This document shows positions 55,036 to 64,000 of a stretch of 64,000 nucleotides of DNA, piece by piece (position 1 is the stretch's first letter; each line of letters starts with the position of its first letter). Made by a program: the position numbers and the translations under genes. Source of the DNA: Phocoena phocoena (lineage: Eukaryota > Chordata > Mammalia > Artiodactyla > Phocoenidae); the NCBI RefSeq assembly GCF_963924675.1, contig NC_089238.1:25835815-25899814 (forward strand), read 5' to 3'. The notes below the pieces were generated by a model, which worked only from the letters and a program-made list of their open reading frames with translations, was not told where the DNA came from and ran no database searches.

Positions 55036-58000
55036 GGCCAGAGGCTGGGCCCTCTCCCACCCTGGCATTTCTTTGCCTCGTGTGGCTTCTTTGGCACACG
55101 TGTCTTCCCTCCCCGCAGCATGGGCTCCTAAGGGACCCTGCGTCCATCTTGTTTGCTTCAGCACTTCACCTGGTACCTGGCAAGGGCAGGAGCCCAGTGG
55201 GCACCTGTTGGATGGCAGCACGGGAGCCTTAGGCTGGGGCCTGTTTTCCTGTGGTAGAAACAACACAGCAAGGTTGGCCTCCTTCCATGTGCCAAGTTTC
55301 TGGATTTGTAAGGAGTTTTTTAGCCACGAGGTCATTTCACTGCCAGAACAGGCCGGGGAGTGGGGGAGTGTTTTCGTCCCCATCGCTCAGGTGAGAAATC
55401 GAGGCCTGAGAGGCAGGTGACGTGCCAAAGCTCAAGCAGATGGGACTAGGGACCCCAGGGTTGGGGGCCAGACCCTGCGGTTCAGGGCGGGCTGTATTTG
55501 ACTCAGTTCGTGAATTTGGGGTTTGAGTGTCCGCTATGTGCCAGGCACTGTTGGGTCCTGAAAGCAGGGCAGCGCGTGGCCAGACATCGGCCTTGGTAGA
55601 GGCATCACGTGATCAGGCAGCGACAGGCCAGGGGCCCTGTTCTGTGGTGGGAAGTGCAGGCACTGAGTCAAGGCTGGGCAGCCCTCCTGGAGGAGGTGGC
55701 AGCTCAGCCTGGCTCTCAAGGGCCGGTAGGAGTTTGCCAGGCAGAGGGCGTTTGGGGGTGGGGAGGTAGGCAGTGCTTTGAGACTGTCTTAGCCTGGAGA
55801 CAAAAGGGTGGGGCTTGTTTGGGGAACCGAAATAAGTCAAATCACACAGCCGAGGAGAAGGTCTCAGGAAGCCCTGGAGGAGTTGGTTGGCTGGGGGTGA
55901 GCAGGACGGGGCTCGTTGTCTTTGGGGCCGCGGACAGGCGTGGGGAGCCCTGGTGGAAAATCCCAGGGGAGGCTTGGGTTTGGGGGGCATGCGGCTGCCG
56001 GAGACTGAGCCTCCATCACGGCGACTTCCTGTGCCCAGCGGAGCCTGGAAGGAAGGGGTGCCCAGGCAGGAATGGGGAGCTTGGGCTGGGGGGACAGCCG
56101 TGGGGAGGGGCTCCCGAGCCCCTGTGTTTGTGGCTCCGGAAGCCGGGCTTTTAGGGGTGCGGGGGAGGTCGGCTGGGGCCGCTTCCCCTGCAGAAGGGCT
56201 CTTCCGGGCTCTGGGCTGGGCTTTACCAGGCAGCCCTCCCGCCCCTGTCCCCCATGTGCCCCTTTGACCTCGCACAGTCCCCAGGAAGCCTTGGGGAAGG
56301 GGGGTCTTTAGGGCCAGGCACTCTTGGTGGCTGGTGTGGCGGGAGTCTGAGGGAGGACCTCATGGGGAGGCACTGGCTTTGGGAGCCAGACTAGATAGAC
56401 AGTGATGCCTCACGGGTGCTGGGGAGGCCACGGCCCCGACAGGGCCTGCTGAGCTCTGCGTGGAGGTGCCTCTCCATGTGCCTTTCCCGCTGCCCTCTCT
56501 GTGGCTAGCTTCTCTGGTAGTCTCAGTGAGAAGGGACCTCGCACACCCTGGGGGCCTTCCCTGCCCCTGGAGGAATCAGGCCCAGAGAGGGCGAGAGGCA
56601 GAGCGGGGCTGGACCTTAGGTCTCTGTCCCCCGCACTGCTTTGCTTATGGCAGGTGGGGAGACTGAGGCAGGGGGCACTTTGCAGCCCTGCGCGGGAGAG
56701 GCAGGAAGTATGACAGGAGGGTCTTTCCTGGTTGGTATTTAGTGCCTTTTCCCACTTTCTCTTCCCCAGGGCAGATTGCTTCCCCAGCTGAAAACTGCCC
56801 TAGGGCAGGGCCTCCTCCAGTCTTCCCCGAATGCTACCCTGAAGGCCAAGGTCAGGGCTGGTTCCTGTGCGCCCACGCAGCCCAGCCCAGGGGAAGGTGG
56901 AGGCGGGGGAGTCGGGGCCCAGCTTGAGGGAGCTCCCAGGCTCTCAGAAAAGGGGCAGATCGTGGCCTCTGTGGGCCACAGTTGCCCAGGGAGTCTTCTT
57001 GGGGGAGGATCCCTGAGCCGAGTCTTGGAGATGCCAAAGTCAGCATTTCCCCAAGAGGATCCCTTAGAGATTTAATGCAAAAAGGGCCTCGTGAACCAAA
57101 AAGACTGGGAAATGCTTAGCTGTGTTCATTAATTCAGCAGCTTGCTTTCCTGCAGGACTTCTCAGAACCTTGAATTTGCTAGTGTGCACAGGGTATCTTT
57201 AGAGAAGGAGGAAGAGAATGCGAAGCCCAGCACTGCCTGTGACCAGAAACTGGCGTGCGTGTGGCTTTACACGGCCCTGCCGTTGGGCAGGGCACACCTC
57301 AGGAAATGCAGACGCAGGGTTAGGAAGGAGTCTGGGCCTTGGAGTGGGCAGCTCTGAGTTTGAATCCCAGCCAGGAGGCTTTGGACGAGGAGCTTAGGAT
57401 CCCAGAGTTGGTTCCCCTGGCTGGAAACAGAGGGAGAGCACCCCTAACCCGCCCTGGGGGTCTGGATGCAAGGACCTTGCCTCTTCCCTGCAGGTGCTTG
57501 GAGGCTGATGGCAGGGGCGCCTCCCGTCGGGTTTCCTGCCCTCTGTCTCCCAGTTGGGTTCAGGGTGTGCAGAGCGTGTCTGGAGGGCCGGGCGTTGTGT
57601 TTCCTCTCCTCTCCTCTCCACAGCCCTAGAGGCCTTGGGGTGAGGACCCCGTGCTGCCTGGAAGCTCTCTCTGGCTCAGGCCCACCTTCCCGCTTTCCTT
57701 GACCCAGTGGACAGCTGCTCCCTTGAGGTCCAGCTAGGCTCTGCGTGGGCGTGTGAGCCCACGCGATGCTGATGCTGCTTGTACCCCAGAAAGCAGTCCC
57801 AAGGTGCTGACACTGCTGTATCCACCCCAGAGGCTAGGCCACTTCCAGAGCAGGGAGGGGGCCGGGATGCCTTGACCTCTTTGGTGCCGAGGCTCATGAC
57901 AGAGTGGGCTGAAGGGGAAGGGGCAGGTTCTGGGCCCACCCACAGCCCTTAAGGCCCTTTCTGCCAACTTGGTAGTACTTGTCGTCTTGACCTGGCGTGT

Positions 58001-58261
58001 TGTGCCAGGTGCAGCCCCCTCCCTGCCCCCCGCCACCGTGCTCTGCTTGCGTCACCTCCACTGAATCCCCTCAAAGCCCTGGGTGGTCTGAACGTTATTC
58101 TCCCTTTCTTTCAAATGAGATAAGTGCGGCTCGAGGAGGATAAGTAACTCTTTCAGGGTCATGCGTCTTAGACCTGATGGACCTGGGGCTCGTTTTCCTT
58201 TTCTTCTTCTTTCATTTATAGGCTCTATTTATTTTTTGTGTATTCACATACATATTTTATA

Positions 58262-58563
58262 AATATTTTTAAAACAATTATTTACTTATTTTTGGTTGCA
58301 GTGGGTCTTTGTTGCTGTGCGCGGGCTTTCTCTAGTTGTGGCGAGCGGGGGCTACTTGAGGTGCGCGGGCTTCCCATTGCGGTGGCTTCTCTTGTTGCAG
58401 AGCACGGGCTCTAGGCATGCGGGCTCTAGAGCGCAGGCTCAGTAGTTGTGGCTCACAGGCTTAGTTGCTCTGCGGCATGTGGGATCTTCCCGGACCAGGG
58501 CTCGAACTCGTGTCCCCTGCATTGGCAGGTGGATTCTTAACCACTGTGCCACCAGGGAAGTCC
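58262..58563 (-). mobile_element. CHR-family SINE, long form
   Basis: Minus strand. The + strand ends CCACCAGGGAAGTCCC. Target duplications are CACATACATATTTTAT (58246) and CACATACATATTTATAT (58565). It contains the long-form GTTGTGGCGAGCGGGGGC block. Confidence 0.93.
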
Positions 58564-58585
58564 CCACATACATATTTATATATGT

Positions 58586-58613
58586 ACACACACACACACA
58601 CACACCCCCCCCG
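58586..58613 (+). repeat. (CA)n-C8 microsatellite
   Basis: About ten AC dinucleotides run directly into eight C residues just outside the preceding SINE. Confidence 0.85.
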
Positions 58614-58734
58614 ACAAACATGCCAGGAACACATCTTTCCATGTTAATAAACTTAGAGCGTCACTTCAATGATCAGTCGCTTTATATTGCCCTTTGAGTT
58701 TTTCTGTTAGGGTCATTATTTTTTACTTTATGTA

Positions 58735-60345
58735 TTTATTTAAAAAACCCTTTATTGAGGTATGAGTGACATACAAAAAGCTGTGCATTTTTATTGTATA
58801 CAACTTCGTAAGTGTGGAGATAAGTATACACCTGTGAAACCATCACCACAATCCATGCCATAAACCTGTCCCTCACAGCCTAAATTTTCCTCCCCCTTTT
58901 AGTTTATCATTATTATTTTTAAGATAAGAACACATAAAATCTACCATCTTGAAAAAATTTTTTTAAAATATATTTTTATTTAGTTTTGGTTGCATTGGGT
59001 TTTTGTTGCTGCATGCAGGCTTTCTCTAGTTGCGGCGAGCTGGGGCTACTCTTCGTTGCGGTGAGTGGGCTTTTCATCGCAGTGGCTTCTCTTGTTGCAG
59101 AGCACAGGCTCTAGGCGCGCGGGCTTCAGTAGTTGTGGCACGTGGGCTTCAGTAGTTGTGGCTTGCAGGCTCTAGAGTGCAAGCTCAGTAGTTGTGGCGC
59201 ACGGGCTTAGTTGCACTGCAGCATGTGGGATCTTCCCGGACCAGGGATTGAACCCATGTCCCCTGCGTTGGCAGGCGGATTCTCAACCACTGCGCCACCA
59301 GGGAAGTCTCTTGAAAATATTTTAAATATACAATACAGTGTTGTTAACGATAGGCACTATATGTACATGGTCGATCTTGTTTTTTCTACTGAAAACTTAA
59401 AAAAAATTGCATAAGCTACATTATAACAATAGAAATAGAAACTGAAAATGAGGAGGAGTAAGATTTGTTCACTCCGACAAAGCAGCAGTTTTGGTGTTTC
59501 TGTGTCCTGGTTCAGTCCTAATCCATTCTAGGCGTGACCTTCACCATGTGCATTTTTCACAGGATGCCCTTCCACAGTATGGTTCAAGCTGCTGCATCTT
59601 TTTGATAGCTGCATTGTATTCCACTGTAAGAATGTGTTGTGATTTATCTTCCCCAGACTGATAACACATATTGTTTTCAGTGTTTTGCAATTACAAATAG
59701 TGCTGCAATGAATAATTTTGTACATATGTCAAATTTCACACACGTGAAAGTGTTTATAGGATAAATTACCTGATGTAGGTTTGCTAGGTCAAAAGGTGTG
59801 TGTGTGTATTAGTGAGTCTGTTAGATATGATGAAACTGCCTGCCCCAGACGTTGTGCTGAATCACACGCCCGCCAGGGGTGAGCGTGAGTGTCTGTTCCC
59901 CACCCCTGCCCCCGGCCTAGCCAACACAGATTTATGAAATGCTCTGATCTTTGCCAATTGGGTAGGTAGAAATGGTTTTCCATAGTATTTTTAATTTGCA
60001 TTTCTCTTGTTATGGGTGAGGTCAGCTTCTTTCCAAATATTTAAGAGATTTGTATTGTCTTTCTGTGAACTTTCTGTTCATCCTCTTCTCCCATTTTTCT
60101 ACTGGGTTATTGTTCTTTTTGATTTGTCGGAACTCTTTACATATGAGGGAGATTAGCTCTTTAGGGAGATAAAAATTGCAAATGTCTCCATAATCTCTTG
60201 CTCATCTTTTGATTTTGCTTTTCATAGTTTTTACTATGTAGAAAAAGAATTTTTAATTGTAATCGAATTTATCAGTCTTTTCATTGTGGCTTTTAGGTTT
60301 TGTGTCAGGTTAAAAAGGACTTACTCACTACAGCATTATATGAGA
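58735..60345 (-). mobile_element. L1 sequence interrupted by a SINE
   Basis: CACCTGTGAAACCATCACCA (58827), TGTTGTTAACGATAGGCACT (59338), AGTGCTGCAATGAATAATTT (59698) and TTTTAATTTGCATTTCTCTT (59988) are reverse-complement L1 3' phrases. At least two L1 ages are present, and the 58961-59308 SINE splits the younger one. Confidence 0.6.
58961..59308 (-). mobile_element. CHR-family SINE, long form, nested in L1
   Basis: Minus strand. The + strand ends CGCCACCAGGGAAGTC. TCTTGAAAAAATTT (58947) and TCTTGAAAATATTTT (59308) flank it. Contains the long GTTGCGGCGAGCTGGGGC block. Confidence 0.92.
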
Positions 60346-61344
60346 ATTCTTTCATGGTTTCTTGCTCTTTGGAAATCATCCTGGTATAAATTATGCCTCC
60401 AGCTCTCTCCCTCCTCTGGGCTCTGCTGACTTTTTAAATAGGCAACTTAGCAGTGCAGAAGTTAAGACTTAAACCTAAATCTTTCTTGCTCTTTCCAGGA
60501 CAGTGGCTACTCTGGGTTAAATCTTCTGTCACCAGCAGAACCACTGTCTGGGTGGGCCGTGGGAAGCCCAGTGTTCTGCCATCTTGGGCAGAAGTAGCAC
60601 CACATGAGGTCCCTGAAGGCCAGCTAGACTTCCCCTTTCTGTTCTTTGTTATCGAGGGGAAAGGGATCAGGAATGAAACATGGGCATGAAAGTTTTCATT
60701 CTAAAGGGGGAGCCTAGTGAAGATAGTACTCAAAGGAATGAATAACTAATGGTGGAATTTCAGGCAAGAGTTGGGGGAAGATATAGCTGTTCTTTCCAAT
60801 ATGGGAACCTGGTTGTTTAGTTGGTCAGTTAGTAAACATTGTTGCCTGAACACCTCCTGTGTGCAGAGCCCTTTGCAGACACCTGGGGGAAGGGGGCACC
60901 AAGGTCTCTGCCTTCTGAAAACTTGTGCCTGGAGCTGAGTTTCCTCTTGACACATAGAAGGTGTTAGTGCACATCTGCTGAAGGAGTGAATGTGTGAATC
61001 TCTGTCAAGATGCGGGAATGAATGGATGAACTCTTCCCAGGCAATTACTAACCATCATTAGAATTGGCACAGGAGATGGCAAACTGGATTTATTATCCTT
61101 GGCGGCTGGAGCCTTGCGGGGGAGGGGTGACAAGGTATTTGTGTTTTAGAGGAGAGATTGACTAGGGTAATGCCTAATCCAGAGGAAGAGTGGAAGGGAG
61201 GATTTCAGGAGCAAAGAACAATTCCCTACCCCACCCCTGGAATTAGCCCTCTGGGGCCAGATGGCAACACGCAGGCTTTTCAGCTTTTCCTCAGTTCTCT
61301 TTGTTTTATGATTTAACCTCGTTCCTAGCCCAGCCCAGAGCTGT

Positions 61345-61475
61345 GCCTCAGAGATTTGACATAACCATCTCCTTTGGCAGAGGGAAAACTGAGGCCCGGA
61401 TCAGGTAAGGGTCACAGAACACGTTAGTGGCAGAGCTGGGACTGGAACACAGGTCTCTAGACCCCAAGACTGAGT
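61345..61475 (-). mobile_element. MIR fragment
   Basis: GGGAAAACTGAGGCCCGGAT, GTTAGTGGCAGAGCTGGGAC and TGGAACACAGGTCTCTAGAC follow the inverse MIR order. Confidence 0.65.
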
Positions 61476-61799
61476 GACAGCTTGTGGTCCCTAGAGGCTG
61501 GGGTAGAGTCAGCCTGGGAGTTCTTGGGGAGCAGGGCTGTCTGGGGGCATATGCTATTGGGGGTTCGGCTTTTGCTCCTGCCTGGTGGCTTTGCAGACTG
61601 TTGCCAGGGGGTGGGGAGATAAAGTGGAGGGTTGTTAGGGGCTCTGCCCCCCGTGCACCTCTGTCTCTCCTGTTTGGACCTCATGGTTGGGCTTCCTCAG
61701 CTCTGGGAATTGAGCCTTCCTTCTGGGCGCATTTGCTATTTTGTCCTCACAAACTTGGCCTGTTGGCCGTGACGACCTGCGCCTCGCTCTCCCCCGAAG

Positions 61800-61922
61800 T
61801 TGGGTATCAGCATCTCAGTTTACTGATGAGAAAACTGAGGCCCAGAGTGTGAGAGACTCTGCCACTCCTATGGCCAAGGGTAGCAGAGCTGGAATTTGAA
61901 CCCAGGCCTCCTCCCTCCAGGT
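61800..61922 (-). mobile_element. MIR fragment
   Basis: CAGTTTACTGATGAGAAAAC, TGAGGCCCAGAGTGTGAGAG and CAGAGCTGGAATTTGAACCC are the inverse MIR core. Confidence 0.7.
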
Positions 61923-63237
61923 ACAGCTCACCTGCGGGAAGGTGTGATGCGGCAGGTACTTCCGGTTCTGGGGGAGACCCTTTTGTCTGTTTTCATCATC
62001 TTCCGCCCTAATGCCCGCCCCCCAGCCCCCTCACCAAAGCCGCCCTGCCTGCTCTCTGCCACCTTTCTGCCTGACTCAGGACTCGAGTTGGTTGGCTCAT
62101 CCATCTGACCGTCCCACAAGCATCTGCCAGGGCCTAGCTGCAGGACACAGACGTAAATCCCACCACGATTTGGTGAGGCAGGTGCGGGGATGTTTGATAG
62201 AAGTCTCAGAAGGCCTCCCGAGGGGCGCAGATGTCCAGGAGAGAATGGTATGGGGAGGGAGTTTAGGCCCCGGCACAAGCTAAGGCTTGGGGAGGCCCTT
62301 AGTCCCATGAGGTTTTCTGGGTGCCCCTAGGTGCCAGGCCGGGGCTGGTGGCTCTCCTTCACAGAGCTCTGGGTCTCCTGAGGGAGGTGGCATTAACATG
62401 AGTCCCTCAGCAAACAGAAAGTCTGCCAGTGACTCAGCCCACCAGGCACTGGGCTGGCCTAGGGGGCAAGGCTGTGCTGGTGGGTTCCTGGCTGCAGCAG
62501 TACCGTCACCTGGGCAGGGCGTGGGTACAGGGTCCGGCCTGAGGGGCTTGAGTGGGCCCTCTTCTCTCCTTAGGCCTGCCTGCCTGCCCCGCTTCACACC
62601 CCGAGGCCCCACTTCCTCTTTCTGGGGCCACCAGGCCCTGTACAGCTCCGGGGCCTGCCAGGGCAGGGCCAGAGGAAGCCGGGCTGGGTTCCTGCCAGTA
62701 TTGCTTGGGTGAGGAAGTGGGTATCCTGTCTGTGTCTGTGAAAGCTGGGGTGGGCTAGAACTCCCCCAGGGGTGTGGTAGGGCTGGGGGTGCTGCCAGAT
62801 CAGCCAGTCCCGCTGGGGAAGGATTTCCTGAGCACCCCTGAGGGCCCAGTCCTGCAGTCATAATTCGAGGTCCCAGCACCCTATCTCCAGCAGCTCTTCT
62901 AGCTGAGGAACCTGGACCCCGCCTGTCAGTATTTGGCAAGAAGACCCCAGTCCTGTCTTGTTGCAGGGAAGGGAGAAGACGGTGTGTATGGGGTAGTTCA
63001 GAGGGCTTCCTGGAGGAAGAGGCCCTCCTGGATCTTGCTGGCTTCGAGGAGGCTCCCTGGCATGGCTGCCTCATCTTGCCCCTGGAAGGCAGAGGGAGGT
63101 ACCTTGATGGAGTCCACTTTGCCTCCCACCCTCTGTCTGGGGCCTTGAAGGGGGAGGGCAGAAAGGGGTTGGCATTTTGAGATGTTATGGGCTCTTTGAA
63201 TGTCAGCACTGGGAGGGTGACGGGCAGGACCCTGAGT

Positions 63238-63425
63238 GGCCGGTATTCAAATCCCAGCTCTCTTTTACTAGCTTTGTGACCTCAGGCAAGTAACTGAATC
63301 TCTCTTTGCCTCAGCTCCCACATCCGTAAAACAGACACAGCAGTCTTACCTACAGGGCAGGGGTGCAGATTTAGAGAGACTGCAGTGCTGGGTACACAAT
63401 AAGCAGTCAGTAGATTCTGTGATGG
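63238..63425 (+). mobile_element. MIR SINE
   Basis: TTCAAATCCCAGCTCTCTTT, GCTTTGTGACCTCAGGCAAG, TAACTGAATCTCTCTTTGCC, then GTACACAATAAGCAGTCAGT: a forward MIR of nearly full length. Confidence 0.8.
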
Positions 63426-64000
63426 TCTGTCCTGCTCAGTCACAGGCCCTGCGGCTGCGGGGAACAGAGTCCACCAGGATCGCTTGGGGGAAGAGATTGA
63501 TTCCGCAGGTATCAGTTTCCACCTAAGTACATCCCTCCGCTCCCTAATTCCTCCTGCAGCCTTGGGCCCCCTGCTGCCCTGCTTAGTTTGGGACACGGTG
63601 ACAGAGGTATGAGCTGGGGTGGGGATGGTGAAGGGTTCCCCTCCCTGGCCGGCGTCCCTCCAGAGGAGGTCTTAGCCAGGACTGGCTGCGTCTGCAGGGG
63701 CCCGCTCTCACCTTTGAGCTAACTTCTCCCGACTTGGACTCATCAAGGAACCACGAGGGCTTTCTGGACACAGCAGACTGGGGCAGGGGGCCCAACATGG
63801 ACCTGGGGACTCTTGGTTGCAAGTGCCAGAAGCTCACCCTGGCTTCAGCTGGGAGGGGTATTGATTATGCCTTGGGAGGAAATACCTGGGGGTTGCCTGA
63901 GCCTCAGACAGAGCTGGATCTGGGGGCCCCAGCGGGTATGTTCAGGGCTCTGTCTCTCACCATTCCTCCGTGTGGGCTTCCTTCTCAGGTGGGCTGTCTA

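Larger units (their letters stand above)
35583..64000 (+). other. Probable first intron of ADCY7
   Basis: GC-rich DNA with no recognisable coding exon on either strand. If the donor at 35583 is used, the whole interval to the window end is intron, since no ADCY7 protein motif was found in any frame. Portions with nothing I recognise: 36.1-39.0, 40.3-41.2, 44.2-46.1, 47.8-49.2, 51.1-52.3, 55.6-58.2 and 62.0-63.2 kb. Unseen alternative first exons are possible. Confidence 0.45.

Noticed and set aside
62280..63209. 309-codon open frame on the minus strand
   Set aside because: Lies in GC-rich DNA where stops are rare, has a Pro/Arg/Ser-biased translation with no recognisable domain, and shows no splice or promoter context.
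35583..64000. ADCY7 coding exons
   Set aside because: I looked for the adenylyl cyclase N-terminus and cyclase-domain motifs in the open frames and found none, so no coding feature is claimed.

Overview
The window is nuclear DNA from a mammal, almost certainly a cetacean. It holds spliced GT-AG exons of a vertebrate gene, L1, L2, MIR, hAT and Tigger-type fossils, and at least fourteen copies of the tRNA-derived CHR-family SINE. The SINEs include the short form typical of whales and dolphins: a head reading GGCTTCCCTGGTGGCGCAG, a B-box-like GGTTCG, and a poly(A) tail. Many copies still have near-perfect target-site duplications. There is no prokaryotic or organellar sequence.

Layout. (1) 1-19816: the 3' two thirds of TENT4B (PAPD5), a non-canonical poly(A) polymerase, on the + strand. 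Eleven coding exons, all with GT-AG borders and compatible phases, encode 500 residues from the start of the nucleotidyltransferase region to the natural stop at 19814-19816. The first exon(s), with the Gly-rich N-terminus, lie upstream of the window. Introns carry L1, L2, hAT and SINE insertions. (2) 19817 to about 25.7 kb: a very long, nearly repeat-free 3' UTR with several AATAAA signals and unusual A and T homopolymers. (3) About 25.7-35.2 kb: intergenic DNA with L1 fragments, two SINEs, a putative solo LTR and hAT fossils. (4) 35.2-36.0 kb: a dense CpG island with two GGC-repeat clusters ending in a consensus splice donor at 35582/35583, best read as the promoter and untranslated first exon of the next + strand gene. 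From remembered mammalian synteny (TENT4B then ADCY7 at human 16q12.1) I infer ADCY7. (5) 36.0-64.0 kb: GC-rich DNA with no recognisable coding exon, probably the long first intron of that gene. It holds MIR, L1, Tigger1 and SINE elements and, at 49831-51056, a striking minisatellite of about 47 copies of a 26-bp G-rich unit.

Only TENT4B is shown directly by protein sequence. The ADCY7 assignment is positional. The most notable non-genic structures are the minisatellite with a strong G-quadruplex motif 0.5 kb upstream of it, the A30/T21/A13 homopolymer cluster in the TENT4B 3' UTR, and the GGC-repeat CpG-island exon. I did not find a new multi-gene system.
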